A stretch of DNA of 64,000 bases from Paeniglutamicibacter kerguelensis (lineage in GTDB: Bacteria > Actinomycetota > Actinomycetes > Actinomycetales > Micrococcaceae), in assembly GCF_017876535.1 (NCBI RefSeq), contig NZ_JAGIOF010000001.1, positions 1 to 64,000 on the forward strand. Reading direction: 5' to 3'. Position numbers and translations under genes: made by a program. Below, in pieces: positions 1-8,769 of the stretch (within the stretch, counting starts at the first letter, position 1; each line of letters starts with the position of its first letter). The notes under the pieces were generated by a model. That model was not told the origin of the DNA and did not search any database. It saw only the letters and a list, made by a program, of their open reading frames with translations.

Positions 1-105
1 GTCCGCCGCCCGGGGTGCGGGGGACCATGACGGAATCCGCGAGGCGAGTTTCTCGTAGCGGCGCTTTGCTGCCATTCTTTAGATATGGCAATAGGACTCA
101 CACCC

Positions 106-549
106 ATGGCTGTTTCGAACATGCCGGCATGGCTGACCTCAATCAAGGCCGAGTACATCGAAAGCCGCATGCGATCCGGCGAATCCCGAGAGGAATCTCA
201 AGCCAATGCGGATGCCAGTTTCAATAGGTTATTTCCTGGGGGTGTGCCCATCGAGGGGCACTTGGTATTCAATGTTTACCGAGAAGGCGAAAACGTAGGG
301 TACCTCTGGATCGGCCCTCAGCTCGACTCCGGCCCGGACAAATGGTGGGTGTGGGACATCGAAATATACGAGCAGTACCAACGTCATGGATATGGCCGAC
401 AGGCCATGATTCTGGCCGAGCAGACCGCAAAACAACTCGGTGCAAGCGAACTTGGCCTCAACGTCTTTGGATACAACACGTCGGCCCGCGCGCTTTATGA
501 ATCACTGGGCTACGAGCCGACGTCCATCCGTATGGCAAAAGCACTCTGA
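106..549 (+). CDS. GNAT family N-acetyltransferase
   Basis: This is a single-domain GNAT acetyltransferase of about 147 residues, the usual size for the family. It should transfer the acetyl group of acetyl-CoA to an amine on an unidentified small molecule or protein. The pyrophosphate-binding motif A is visible as QYQRHGYGRQA (Q-x-x-G-x-G type), and motif B as the NVFGYNTSARALYESLGYE stretch near the C-terminus. I chose the ATG at 106 because AGGA lies 9 bases upstream. An in-frame ATG at 85 would add seven residues and has no clear ribosome binding site. The gene stands alone upstream of a 5S rRNA gene, so context does not suggest a substrate. Confidence 0.88.
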   Translation: MAVSNMPAWLTSIKAEYIESRMRSGESREESQANADASFNRLFPGGVPIEGHLVFNVYREGENVGYLWIGPQLDSGPDKWWVWDIEIYEQYQRHGYGRQAMILAEQTAKQLGASELGLNVFGYNTSARALYESLGYEPTSIRMAKAL

Positions 550-720
550 AGCTCAGGTCAGTGGCGGCACCGGTGGCGGTGATGAGCATCACGGCCCATA
601 TTGCCCCTGGGATTCGCCCTAGCTCGACATCTCGACTATAGTTGTAAACGAAGAACCACAGCACTTGTTGTGACTCACTAAAGCTACCGACATCCTGAAT
701 AAGGAATGTTAGGTAATAGA

Positions 721-839
721 GTTACGGCGGTCATAGCGTGGGGGAAACGCCCGGTCCCATACCGAACCCGGAAGCTAAGACCCACAGCGCCGATGGTACT
801 GCACTCGGGAGGGTGTGGGAGAGTAGGACACCGCCGGAC
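721..839 (+). rRNA. rrf: 5S ribosomal RNA (solitary)
   Basis: The segment opens with GTTACGGCGG and closes with ACACCGCCGGAC, whose GGCGG/CCGCC parts pair as helix I. Inside are the conserved CCCATACCGAACCCGGAAG and GATGGTACTGC blocks of actinobacterial 5S rRNA. The length of about 119 bases is normal. A strong terminator hairpin follows directly. No 23S sequence precedes it: the upstream DNA carries a protein gene that ends at 549, so this copy is not the tail of a complete rRNA operon. Confidence 0.95.
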
Positions 840-849
840 ATAATTGTCC

Positions 850-882
850 CAGAACCCCCAAGCCATAGGCTTGGGGGTTCTG
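850..882 (+). terminator. Terminator of the 5S rRNA gene
   Basis: Perfect 15-bp inverted repeat (CAGAACCCCCAAGCC and its complement) around a 3-base loop, starting 10 bases after the 5S gene. The following T tract is short. Confidence 0.85.
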
Positions 883-966
883 ATGTTTAACATGAGTTGC
901 CGATGCCAGGCCGCAGATTGATTGCCAACCCTGCACTCAATTCGGTGCAACCGCTACTGTTGAGTC

Positions 967-1452
967 ATGGACGGACTTTTTTCTCATGCTGCATCATCCG
1001 GTGACCACTCTGAAGAATCGGTACCGCTTCCGGAGCTCATCAATTCCGTTTCGGTCCCGGTGCCGGTCGACCAGGCGTTTGAAGGATTCACCGACTATAT
1101 CCACCTCTGGTGGCCGGTAAACGTCTATTCCCACTTTGGTCCGGGCAGCCATGTATCGTTCGCCCAGGGGCAGCTCCTGGAAGAATCCGAAGAAGGCCAG
1201 CAGCATCTTTGGGGATCAATCGTTGACTTGGAGGTGCCGGTACGTATCGTTCTAGATTTCAGCCTGGGGATGGAGAATGCGGCTCCGACCCGACTTGCAT
1301 TTGAATTCGCCGATGCGGGCACAGGCACGGAAGTGACGGTGCGACACGGTGGCTGGGCCCGTGGCCCTGCAGGCGAGGCGCAATATGAGCGTTATGTGCG
1401 ATGGCCCGAAGTTATTGCATACTATGCTCGTTTCATGGGCGCTCAAGGCTGA
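967..1452 (+). CDS. SRPBCC / AHSA1-like (START-fold) domain protein
   Basis: This 161-residue protein has the layout of the AHSA1 (activator of Hsp90 ATPase homologue) branch of the SRPBCC fold. It contains a SVPVPVDQAFEGFTD start strand-helix, a central WPVNVYSHFGPG segment, and a C-terminal YERYVRWPEVIAYYARFM helix that closes the hydrophobic cavity. Such proteins bind small hydrophobic ligands, and many are uncharacterised or stress-linked. The ATG at 967 is the first available start; no strong ribosome binding site precedes it, so the start is less certain than the family. The gene lies between the 5S gene and the FAD oxidase and shares no obvious operon with either. Confidence 0.82.
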   Translation: MDGLFSHAASSGDHSEESVPLPELINSVSVPVPVDQAFEGFTDYIHLWWPVNVYSHFGPGSHVSFAQGQLLEESEEGQQHLWGSIVDLEVPVRIVLDFSLGMENAAPTRLAFEFADAGTGTEVTVRHGGWARGPAGEAQYERYVRWPEVIAYYARFMGAQG

Positions 1453-1522
1453 CCTCATCATGATCGGTCAGGCTCGCGCTCGAGGCAAAGCGAGATTCAC
1501 TGACCACTACTGAAGGGCTGAC

Positions 1523-2908
1523 ATGAGCCTGGCATGCACCGATGACGCATTGATTGAAGACCTGATCCAAGAAATCGGTTCGGGATCCGTTTCCATAGAC
1601 ACCGAAGTGCTTGCCACATGCAGCCATGACTTCGGCAAGCTCGCTTCCGACTACCAGCTGCCAATTGCCGTGGTCTTTGCCGAGCGCGTGGAGGACGTTC
1701 AGACGGCCCTGCGCCTGGCTTCGGCAGCAGGAGTCAGCGTCGTGCCGCGCGGGGCCGGTACAGGCGTCTCAGGCGGCGCGAACACGAGCGCACGCTGCAT
1801 CGTGCTCTCCCTCGAGCGCATGAACCGGATCCTGGAGATCCGGGTGGACGACGAAGTCGCGGTCGTGGAACCCGGCGTCGTGAACGCGGATCTGAACAAT
1901 GCCGTTGCCAAGCACGGGCTCATGTACGCACCCGATCCCGCCAGCTATCAGCAGTCGACCATCGGCGGAAACGTTGCGACCAATGCCGGCGGACTGCGCT
2001 GCGCCAAATACGGCGTTACCACCGACTCGGTCCTCGGGCTGGAGGTGGTGCTTGCCGACGGCACGCTGATCTCCACCGGGCGCAACACCTTCAAGGGCGT
2101 TGCCGGCTATGACCTGACCTCGTTGCTGGTTGGTTCCGAGGGCACTCTGGGCATCGTGGTCTCCGTGACCGTTCGCCTGCGCTACCTCAGCGAGAAGACC
2201 TGCTCGATCGCGGCGGTGTTCACCGACGTGGCCCAGGCCGCCGCCGGCGTCGTTGCAATCGCCCGCGTGCGGGTGCAACCCGCCATCTTGGAGCTTCTGG
2301 ATGTCGGGACGCTGCGCGTGCTCGATGCGACGTACGGATCGGACCTGAGCGCACGTGGCGGGGCGTTGCTGCTGGTGCGCACCGACGGGCACGGGGCCGA
2401 GATTGAGGATGCAATCATTCGGTCCGCCTTGGAGAACCTGGGTGCCCAGGTCACCGTCGCGGGCGACGAGCAGGCTGTCAAGCTCATTGAAATGCGACGG
2501 GCCAGCCGTGGTGACGGACAGGACGATCGGTACCGTGTGGGGGAGGACGTCGCGGTTCCGCGCTCGGCCATGGTCGAGTTCATGCGAACCCTTGACCAGA
2601 TCGCCTCACGCAACCGGGTGATGGTGCGCATTGTCGCCCACGCGGGCGACGGAAACCTGCACCCGACCTTCTGGGTGGATCCGGAGGACGGGCCCGCCGG
2701 CGTGGGCCGGCTTGATGCGGCGCTGGAGGAATCGGTGCGGGCGGCCCTGGCCGTCGGCGGGACCATCACCGGCGAGCACGGCGTTGGAACCGTGAAGCGC
2801 GAATGGCTGGGTTGGGAACAGTCGGCGGAAGTCGTGGAATTACAGCGCAAAATCAAGGCGGTCTTCGACCCGAAGGGCATCCTGAACCCGGGCAAGGCCA
2901 TCGTCTAA
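1523..2908 (+). CDS. FAD-linked oxidase, GlcD / D-lactate dehydrogenase type
   Basis: This 461-residue flavoprotein oxidises a 2-hydroxy acid such as glycolate or D-lactate to the 2-oxo acid. The N-terminal PCMH-type FAD domain shows the pyrophosphate loop VVPRGAGTGVSGGAN (about residues 74-88) and the GNVATNAGGLRCAKYGV segment. The C-terminal FAD-oxidase domain has HAGDGNLHPTFW, then GGTITGEHGVGTVKREWL, and ends with FDPKGILNPGKAI, the usual tail of the GlcD family. AAGGG lies 5 bases before the ATG. No GlcE/GlcF or iron-sulfur partner is adjacent, so a stand-alone D-lactate or 2-hydroxyglutarate-type dehydrogenase is as likely as glycolate oxidase. Confidence 0.9.
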   Translation: MSLACTDDALIEDLIQEIGSGSVSIDTEVLATCSHDFGKLASDYQLPIAVVFAERVEDVQTALRLASAAGVSVVPRGAGTGVSGGANTSARCIVLSLERMNRILEIRVDDEVAVVEPGVVNADLNNAVAKHGLMYAPDPASYQQSTIGGNVATNAGGLRCAKYGVTTDSVLGLEVVLADGTLISTGRNTFKGVAGYDLTSLLVGSEGTLGIVVSVTVRLRYLSEKTCSIAAVFTDVAQAAAGVVAIARVRVQPAILELLDVGTLRVLDATYGSDLSARGGALLLVRTDGHGAEIEDAIIRSALENLGAQVTVAGDEQAVKLIEMRRASRGDGQDDRYRVGEDVAVPRSAMVEFMRTLDQIASRNRVMVRIVAHAGDGNLHPTFWVDPEDGPAGVGRLDAALEESVRAALAVGGTITGEHGVGTVKREWLGWEQSAEVVELQRKIKAVFDPKGILNPGKAIV

Positions 2909-2979
2909 AACGGCCGGATCGATCTCGATTAGGTGTTGGGGAGAAAAGTAGGTAAACTTTTTTCTCGTTGGTACAACAC

Positions 2980-3056
2980 CGGGATATGGCGCAGCTTGGT
3001 AGCGCGCGTCGTTCGGGACGACGAGGTCGCAGGTTCAAATCCTGTTATCCCGACCA
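2980..3056 (+). tRNA. tRNA-Pro (anticodon CGG)
   Basis: A 77-base cloverleaf with encoded CCA. The acceptor stem pairs CGGGATA with TATCCCG. The anticodon stem pairs CGTCG with CGACG around the loop TTCGGGA, giving anticodon CGG. The T arm is AGGTTCAAATCCT. The genes on either side are unrelated and a terminator follows 4 bases later. Confidence 0.97.
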
Positions 3057-3060
3057 ATGT

Positions 3061-3096
3061 GAGCCCCGCAGGAAACCTAGGTTTCCTGCGGGGCTC
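3061..3096 (+). terminator. Terminator of tRNA-Pro
   Basis: A 36-base perfect palindrome (arms beginning GAGCCCCGCAGGAAACC), immediately downstream of the tRNA CCA end. Confidence 0.85.
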
Positions 3097-3504
3097 GTCC
3101 CATTTAACGGCCCCGTTCGATCCCGTGCGGCAGGGCCCCGAATGTGGTGGCGGCAATCGCGTGGTGCCTGGACCAATTTCCCGTATCCGCCGGGACCGAC
3201 TGTTTAGCGCCAAAGAGATCTACATCGCCTGCCCAGCCGATACCGGGCCAAGGCCCGCTGCTCTCTTCAGGTCCGGGAACAGTAAGCGCGGTCCCGGACG
3301 GGTACGGTTCCGCGATGCCGCCGACCGCGATGTCCAGCCCACGGTTGCAAGCGTGAAGCAGGTGTCGAGTGCAATGGCGCGTTCAATGTGGCGGACCGTG
3401 CCCGCGGCGGGGAGCTTGGGCGGTGGCGTGCGGCCTTGGCGGGGTGTTCCCGGCACCCGGAGTTGCTGGCGCCGACGAAGCGGCCGGAGAATGGCGGTTA
3501 AATG
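3097..3504. other. Intergenic region without recognisable gene
   Basis: About 400 bases between the tRNA-Pro terminator and the terminator of the convergent iron lipoprotein gene. Open frames exist on both strands, but none has a ribosome binding site or a recognisable motif. Confidence 0.6.
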
Positions 3505-3537
3505 GCCGTGGGCCCGGCAAGAATCCGGGCCCACGGC
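3505..3537 (-). terminator. Terminator of the iron-siderophore lipoprotein gene
   Basis: A 13-bp perfect inverted repeat (GCCGTGGGCCCGG and complement) around a 7-base loop, 28 bases beyond the stop codon of the minus-strand gene that ends at 3566. The T tract after it is weak. Confidence 0.7.
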
Positions 3538-3565
3538 TGTTTGAAAACTTGTTGCAGCGAAGCGG

Positions 3566-4600
3566 CTACTTCACCAGGTAGGTGCGCAGGTCGTCGAGGA
3601 CGATCGAGGCGCCGGTCGGGCCGAGGCCCAGGAACCAGACGTCGTCGTTCACGCGCTGCACGTTGCCGGCCTTGACGGCCTCCAGCTTGCTCCAGATCGG
3701 GCCCTCGAGCGCGGCCTTCTCGCCGGTGGCCTCCGGGGTGCCGTACGAGGTGTAGAAGATCCAGTCCGAGTCGGCCTCGGCCAGGTTCTCCGAGGAGATT
3801 TCGGCTGCCAGGTCCTCGATGTTCTGGTTCTCCGGACGGGAGAGGCCCGCGTCCTTGAGGATGACGCCGATCAGCGAGGCGTTGCCGTAGAGGCGGATCT
3901 TTTCCGGCAGGAAGCGCAGCAGGGAGATCTTCGGGTCGCCGGGGACGTCCTTGCCCAGCGCAGTGGCTTTGTCCTGGTAGGCGTTGAGCACCTCGACGGC
4001 CTTGGTTTCCTCACCGAGCGCGGAGGCTGCCAGGCGGAAGTTTTCCTTCCACGGGAAACCCGGGCGGATCGAGAAGACGGTCGGCGCGATCTGCGAAAGC
4101 TGCGGGTAGAGCTTGTCCGCGCGCAGCTGGGAGCCGATGATCAAATCCGGCTTCAGTGCGGCGACCGCTTCCAGATTCAGTTCCTGGATGGTGCCGACGC
4201 TCTTGGCGTCCTTGACGGCATCGGCAAGGTAGCTGGGGATCGAGTTGGCGCCCTCGGTGGAGGGGATGCCGACCGGGGTGATGCCCAGGGACAGCACGGC
4301 GTCGAGCTCGCCGGTGTCGAGCACGACGACGCGCTCGGGCTTCTTCGCGATTTCGGTCTGGCCGTTGGCGTGGGTCAGCGTGCGCGGGAAGACTCCCGGG
4401 GCGACGTTGGCACCGAACTTTGCGGTTTCCTCGTCGGCGGTGGAGAAGCGTTCGCCGCCGATTGCGACATCGGTGTTGCCTGCGGCGGTGTCGGTGGTGC
4501 CGCTGGCACCGCATCCCGCGGTGAGGGCGATCAAGAGTAGTGCGGCTGTGGCCTTGGCCGCGCCGAAGCGAGGCTGGCGTAGGGAAGAAGTCAATTTCAC
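3566..4600 (-). CDS. Iron-siderophore ABC transporter substrate-binding lipoprotein
   Basis: This 344-residue FecB/FhuD-type periplasmic binding protein should be a lipid-anchored receptor for a ferric siderophore. The N-terminus has a signal peptide ending in the lipobox LTAGC, so Cys about 30 becomes the lipidated residue. The binding fold follows: the PERVVVLDTGELDAVLSLGITPVG strand-helix, LNLEAVAALKPDLIIGS, and a C-terminal GLGPTGASIVLDDLRTYL helix, all typical of the family. It is transcribed divergently from two FecCD permeases at 4715, which it should serve. The 114-base shared promoter region holds a half-conserved DtxR/IdeR-like box. No ATPase is encoded next to it. Confidence 0.93.
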   Translation of the reverse strand: MKLTSSLRQPRFGAAKATAALLLIALTAGCGASGTTDTAAGNTDVAIGGERFSTADEETAKFGANVAPGVFPRTLTHANGQTEIAKKPERVVVLDTGELDAVLSLGITPVGIPSTEGANSIPSYLADAVKDAKSVGTIQELNLEAVAALKPDLIIGSQLRADKLYPQLSQIAPTVFSIRPGFPWKENFRLAASALGEETKAVEVLNAYQDKATALGKDVPGDPKISLLRFLPEKIRLYGNASLIGVILKDAGLSRPENQNIEDLAAEISSENLAEADSDWIFYTSYGTPEATGEKAALEGPIWSKLEAVKAGNVQRVNDDVWFLGLGPTGASIVLDDLRTYLVK

Positions 4601-4623
4601 GACACAAATGTATCCTATTGTTT

Positions 4624-4642
4624 TTGTGTTGGCCTAAGTCGG
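4624..4642 (-). promoter_or_regulatory. Possible IdeR/DtxR-type iron box
   Basis: On the minus strand the half TTAGGCCAACACAA matches 11 of 14 positions of the right part of the known actinobacterial IdeR consensus (TTAGGCTAACCTAA). The left part does not match. It sits 24-42 bases upstream of the siderophore lipoprotein start, a suitable place for repression by iron. The call rests on position plus a half site. Confidence 0.35.
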
Positions 4643-4714
4643 GCGGGCGCAGCGTCCTTCGACGCCGCGTCGGCGCGGTAATGTTGAACGGTTCGAAGCT
4701 AAGGAGGATGATTC

Positions 4715-5839
4715 GTGGCAAGCCCCACCTCCGCTGCGGCGAACCCCAAAAACCCCCAAGGCGTGCTTGAATACGCGGTTGTGCCAGGCGCTGCCGCGCC
4801 GGATGCGAAGACCCCGGGCTGCCCCCCTGCTTCGGAGGCGCCGCGCACCAAGGTGCGACGCGCGTCGCTGCTGGCAGGGTTCGTGATCGTGCTGGTCCTG
4901 CTGGCTCTGGCATCCCTGGCCGTGGGGTCCAAGCACATCGATCTGTCGACCGTGCTCGACGCGCTGCTGCACCCGGACGGTTCGGCCGACCACGCGATCA
5001 TCCGCGATTCCCGCGTGCCGCGAGCGATCCTGGGCGTGCTGGCCGGAACCGCCCTGGGAATCGCCGGGGCGCTGGTCCAGTCGATGACCCGCAACGCGCT
5101 GGCGGAACCGGGCATCCTGGGCGTCAACGCGGGTGCTTCGCTTGCGATCGTGATCGCCGTGGGAACCTTCGGCGTCAACGGCTTCGGCGGCTATGTGTGG
5201 TTCGCCTTCGGCGGCGCGGTGCTGGCGACGGGCGCCGTGTACCTGGTGGGCATGGCCGGGGCGCGGTCCAGCGATCCCGTGCGGCTGGTGCTTGCGGGCG
5301 TGGCGTTGGGCGCCGTGCTCTCCGGGATCGGCACTGCCCTGGCACTGGTCCATCCGGCGGCATTCGACCAGTTGCGGGCCTGGACCATCGGCTCGCTCGA
5401 GGGACGCTCCGCGGACGTGCTGGCCCCGCTGGCGCTCGCGGTGCTGGCGGGCGTCGTGCTGGCCGCCTTCACCGGCCGGTCCCTGAACGCCCTGGCGCTG
5501 GGGGACGACACCGCCCTGGCCCTGGGCTACAAGGTGGGCAGGGCGCGCGTGCTGATCCTGCTGGCCGTCACGGTGCTGGCCGGTGCCGCCACCGCGGCCG
5601 TGGGCGCCATCAGCTTCCTGGGGCTCATGGCCCCGCACCTGGCCAGGCGGTTCTCCGGGCCCGACGCCCGCTGGATGCTGGCCTTCACCGCAGTGCTGGC
5701 CCCGATCATCCTACTGCTGGCGGACGTGCTGGGCCGTGTTCTCATTCCCGGCGAGCTCGAGGCCGGGGTCGTCTGCGCGTTTGTCGGCGCCCCCGTGCTG
5801 GTCATGCTGGCACGCCGCCGGAAGCCGGTGGCCGTATGA
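4715..5839 (+). CDS. FecCD-family iron-siderophore ABC permease (first)
   Basis: This 374-residue integral membrane protein forms half of a siderophore import channel. After a roughly 45-residue hydrophilic N-terminal extension rich in Pro and Ala it shows about ten hydrophobic segments. Family signatures include RVPRAILGVLAGTALGIAGA, MTRNALAEPGILGVNAGAS, and the late AISFLGLMAPHLARRF motif that contacts the ATPase. The start is GTG at 4715, with a perfect AAGGAGG 7 bases upstream. Its stop overlaps the ATG of the next permease (ATGA), so the two are co-translated. It is divergent from the cognate binding lipoprotein. Confidence 0.93.
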   Translation: MASPTSAAANPKNPQGVLEYAVVPGAAAPDAKTPGCPPASEAPRTKVRRASLLAGFVIVLVLLALASLAVGSKHIDLSTVLDALLHPDGSADHAIIRDSRVPRAILGVLAGTALGIAGALVQSMTRNALAEPGILGVNAGASLAIVIAVGTFGVNGFGGYVWFAFGGAVLATGAVYLVGMAGARSSDPVRLVLAGVALGAVLSGIGTALALVHPAAFDQLRAWTIGSLEGRSADVLAPLALAVLAGVVLAAFTGRSLNALALGDDTALALGYKVGRARVLILLAVTVLAGAATAAVGAISFLGLMAPHLARRFSGPDARWMLAFTAVLAPIILLLADVLGRVLIPGELEAGVVCAFVGAPVLVMLARRRKPVAV

Positions 5840-6921
5840 GCGCCGGACTCGAAACCAAGACCACAGCCGAACCCAAAGCCAGGACCACGCCGGGAACCAC
5901 GCCGGCCGTGCGCGCACCGAGGCGCGTGCGCCGCGGCGGCCGCGAGGCCCTGCTCTGCCTGGTGCTGGCGGGGCTTGCCGTGCTGACGGCCCTGCTGGTC
6001 ATCGGCAGCGGCGACTACCCGATGGGCCCCGGGCAGATCCTGAACGTCCTGTTCGGCGGCGGGCAGGGCCTGGAAAACACCATCGTCTTCCAGTGGCGCG
6101 CCCCGCGCGCAGTGGCGGCGCTGGTCTTCGGCGCCGCGCTGGGCGTTGCCGGAGCGGTCTTCCAATCGCTGACCCGGAACCCGCTGGGATCCCCGGATGT
6201 CATCGGCTTTTCCACCGGCGCCTACACCGGCGCGCTGCTGGCCCTGACCCTGGTGGGGGGAAGCTTCGTCGCCACCTCGATCGGGGCGCTCGCCGGCGGG
6301 CTGCTGACGGCGCTGGCCGTCTACCTGCTGGCCTGGCGGCGCGGTTCGCACGGCTTCCGGCTGATCCTGGTGGGCATCGGCATCTCGGCCATGCTCGCCG
6401 CGCTGAACCAGTGGCTGGTGCTGCGCGCCGAGATCGAGGTTGCCATGGCGGCGGCCGTCTGGGGAGCCGGAACCCTCAACGGGGTCAGCTGGTCCACGAT
6501 CGTGCCCGCAACACTCGTCATCCTCCCGGTGCTGGCCCTCACCCTGGCCGGCGGTAACCGGCTGCACATGCTGGAAATGGGCGACGACACGGCAACCGCC
6601 CTGGGCGTGCGGGTGGAGCGGACCCGGCTGGGCATGATCGTGCTGGCGGTGCTGCTCACCGCGGCCACCACGGCGATCGCCGGGCCGATCGCCTTCGTCG
6701 CCCTGGTGGCGCCCCAGCTGGCCAAGCGGCTGAACCGGGGCGCCGGCATGCGGCTGGTGCCGGCCGCCTGCATGGGCGCGCTGCTGCTGGTGCTCAGCGA
6801 CCTGGTGGCGCAGCGGCTCTTTGCCCCCGTGCAGCTGCCCGTGGGCGTGGTGACGGTGAGCATCGGCGGGATCTACCTGATCTGGCTGCTGGCCCGCGAG
6901 GGCCGGCGCACCGCACGGTAG
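5836..6921 (+). CDS. FecCD-family iron-siderophore ABC permease (second)
   Basis: This 361-residue partner of the preceding permease has the same fold: RAPRAVAALVFGAALGVAGAVF early, NPLGSPDVIGFSTGA in the middle, and GPIAFVALVAPQLAKRL as the cytoplasmic coupling segment. It starts at the ATG overlapping the upstream stop codon; a much longer open frame runs upstream in the same phase, but it overlies the first permease and is not coding. The N-terminal 35 residues are Thr/Pro/Arg-rich and cytoplasmic. The operon ends here without an ATPase gene, so an ATP-binding subunit must be encoded elsewhere, or the ATPase gene has been lost from this locus. Confidence 0.93.
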   Translation: MSAGLETKTTAEPKARTTPGTTPAVRAPRRVRRGGREALLCLVLAGLAVLTALLVIGSGDYPMGPGQILNVLFGGGQGLENTIVFQWRAPRAVAALVFGAALGVAGAVFQSLTRNPLGSPDVIGFSTGAYTGALLALTLVGGSFVATSIGALAGGLLTALAVYLLAWRRGSHGFRLILVGIGISAMLAALNQWLVLRAEIEVAMAAAVWGAGTLNGVSWSTIVPATLVILPVLALTLAGGNRLHMLEMGDDTATALGVRVERTRLGMIVLAVLLTAATTAIAGPIAFVALVAPQLAKRLNRGAGMRLVPAACMGALLLVLSDLVAQRLFAPVQLPVGVVTVSIGGIYLIWLLAREGRRTAR

Positions 6922-6952
6922 ACCCGGCAGGAAACGCCCCGTCGAACCCGGC

Positions 6953-7579
6953 TCAGGCGCGAATGATGCGCCTTTCGATCGCCACGGCCACCGCTCCCGC
7001 GCGTGAATCCACGCCGAGCTTGGTGTAGACGTGGGCCAGGTGGGACTTCACCGTGCCTTCGGAGACGAAGAGTTCCCTGGCGATGTCCTTGTTCCCCAGG
7101 CCCTTGGCCAGCAGGTCCAGGACCTGCACCTCTCGTTCAGTGACGCCGGCCCCGTGGTTGGAGGTGCGCCGAACCAAGGCGGCAGCGACGGACGGTGCAA
7201 GCGCGGTTTCCCCGCGTGCGGTGGCGCGGATGCCGGCAAACAGGTCGTTCGGAGGGGCGTCCTTGAGCAAATAGCCACGCGCCCCGGCCTGCAGCGCGCG
7301 CACGATGTCGGCCTCCGTGTCATAGGTGGTGAGCACAAGTACCTCGGGTGCGTGCTTGAGCCCGCGCAACGCGGCGGTGATCTCGATGCCGCCCGGGTTT
7401 TCCGCGCCCAGGTGCAGGTCCATCAGCGTGACATGCGGTTGGAACTCCAGCGCAGCGGCAACCGCATCGGTGAGGTTGCCGGCCTCCGCCACAACCTCAA
7501 GGTCCTCCTGCGAGTCGATCAGCGCACGCAGTCCGGCGCGGACCACGGGGTGGTCGTCGACAATCATCAGCCTGATCAT
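6953..7579 (-). CDS. NarL/FixJ-family response regulator
   Basis: This 208-residue DNA-binding response regulator has a receiver domain with acidic residues D8/D9 (VDDHP), phospho-acceptor D54 in TLMDLHL, and the conserved Lys in YLLKDAPP. Its C-terminal LuxR-type helix-turn-helix reads TEREVQVLDLLAKGLGNKD, continuing to the recognition helix in SEGTVKSHLAHVYTKL. The start codon overlaps the end of the sensor kinase gene by 4 bases, so the pair is co-translated. No target promoter can be assigned from sequence. The convergent neighbour is the siderophore permease operon, and there is no evidence that it is a target. Confidence 0.95.
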   Translation of the reverse strand: MIRLMIVDDHPVVRAGLRALIDSQEDLEVVAEAGNLTDAVAAALEFQPHVTLMDLHLGAENPGGIEITAALRGLKHAPEVLVLTTYDTEADIVRALQAGARGYLLKDAPPNDLFAGIRATARGETALAPSVAAALVRRTSNHGAGVTEREVQVLDLLAKGLGNKDIARELFVSEGTVKSHLAHVYTKLGVDSRAGAVAVAIERRIIRA

Positions 7580-8769
7580 GATTCCTCCAGGGAAAAGCGA
7601 ACCGAGACGGTGGCGCCTTCCGCGGGTGCGGAGTCCACTGCAAAGGCACCGCCGAGTGACTGGGCACGTTCACGGATTCCCCGCAACCCGTGCCCGCGCA
7701 AGGTTGAGGTTGCCACGGACCCGGGGTCAAAGCCGATGCCGTCGTCGCGAATGTCCAGGAGGACCTCGTCGCTGTTGTACGTGATGGTCACGGCCACGCG
7801 GGTGGCCCGCGCATGCTCGCGCACATTGGCCAAGGCACCGCGTGTGGTGAAGACCAGGGCCTCGGTGACCTCGGGCGGCAGGACCGGGACGGTTCCAAAC
7901 GAGTGGAACTCGATCGGCGATCCCGTGGCGGTTGCGGCGATCGCGTGCCTGAGCCGGGTGTTTAGCGACTCCGCGGACGTGGGGTCGTCGGCATTCGGGC
8001 CGGCGAAGTCGCGCACCATGCGACGGATCGAATCCAAGCCATCGCGGGCGGTCGAGGCCGCCACCGACACGTTTTCGCGGGCCTCCAGGGGGCGGGCATC
8101 CCACGATTGCCGTGCCGCTTGGAGCAGCAAGTTGATGCTGGAAAGGTCCTGGCCGACGGAATCATGGAGGTCGCGGGAGAGTCTGGTGCGCTCGGTGAGA
8201 GCCCCGGTACGCCGTTCTGCCCGGGCGAGTTCGTCCTGCGCCTCGGTCAGTTTCTCCAGAAGCGCCTCGCGCTCGCGGGTTTGCCTCGTGAGCGCGCGAA
8301 ATGACATGAGGGTCACCACCGCAACACCCATCGGGCCAACGACGAGTGTCGGGTCGAAGTCGGTGCCGATGCGTGCCCATGACAGGGCGATGACGAGCAT
8401 CATGGCCGACAGCGTGCCAACGGCCCAGCCTTCGGGCAGCACGCTGAGCACGGCGAAGGCCACCGGTACCGCGCACCATGCGAAGGAGGGCGCGGCGATC
8501 GTCAGCGCAGCCCAGAGCAGCACCGTGGAGCAGGTCCACGCAACGAGCCACCCGGTGCGCCCGCGCGCCAGCGGCCGTACGGCGTAGAGGGCGATGAGGG
8601 CCGCCGCCCCGAGCACGATCGAGATCGCGTTGTCCGCAAGACCGTGCCGTTCCAGGTAGCGCCAGGTGCTGGTCGCCACGAGTGCAACCAACACCAGATG
8701 CAGCCAGGGTGCCAATAGCGTCGCGGGGGCAAGGATGCCGCGCATTCCTTGTTCTGCGTGTGTACTCAT
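7576..8769 (-). CDS. Sensor histidine kinase (NarL-type partner, HisKA_3)
   Basis: This 397-residue membrane kinase autophosphorylates and passes phosphate to the adjacent response regulator. The first 160 residues form about five transmembrane segments with very short loops, so it probably senses a membrane or envelope signal rather than a periplasmic ligand. A coiled-coil linker (about 163-190) leads to the HisKA_3 dimerisation box LSRDLHDSVGQDLSSINLLL, with phospho-acceptor H202. The ATPase domain follows with NVREHARATRV (N box), DDGIGFDPG (G1) and RGHGLRGIRERA (G2). A fully membrane-embedded sensor resembles DesK or LiaS-like kinases. Confidence 0.94.
   Translation of the reverse strand: MSTHAEQGMRGILAPATLLAPWLHLVLVALVATSTWRYLERHGLADNAISIVLGAAALIALYAVRPLARGRTGWLVAWTCSTVLLWAALTIAAPSFAWCAVPVAFAVLSVLPEGWAVGTLSAMMLVIALSWARIGTDFDPTLVVGPMGVAVVTLMSFRALTRQTREREALLEKLTEAQDELARAERRTGALTERTRLSRDLHDSVGQDLSSINLLLQAARQSWDARPLEARENVSVAASTARDGLDSIRRMVRDFAGPNADDPTSAESLNTRLRHAIAATATGSPIEFHSFGTVPVLPPEVTEALVFTTRGALANVREHARATRVAVTITYNSDEVLLDIRDDGIGFDPGSVATSTLRGHGLRGIRERAQSLGGAFAVDSAPAEGATVSVRFSLEES

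Noticed and set aside
3220..3534. Minus-strand frame between tRNA-Pro and the iron lipoprotein gene
   Set aside because: Arg/Pro-rich composition, no start signal, and it runs through the terminator of the lipoprotein gene.
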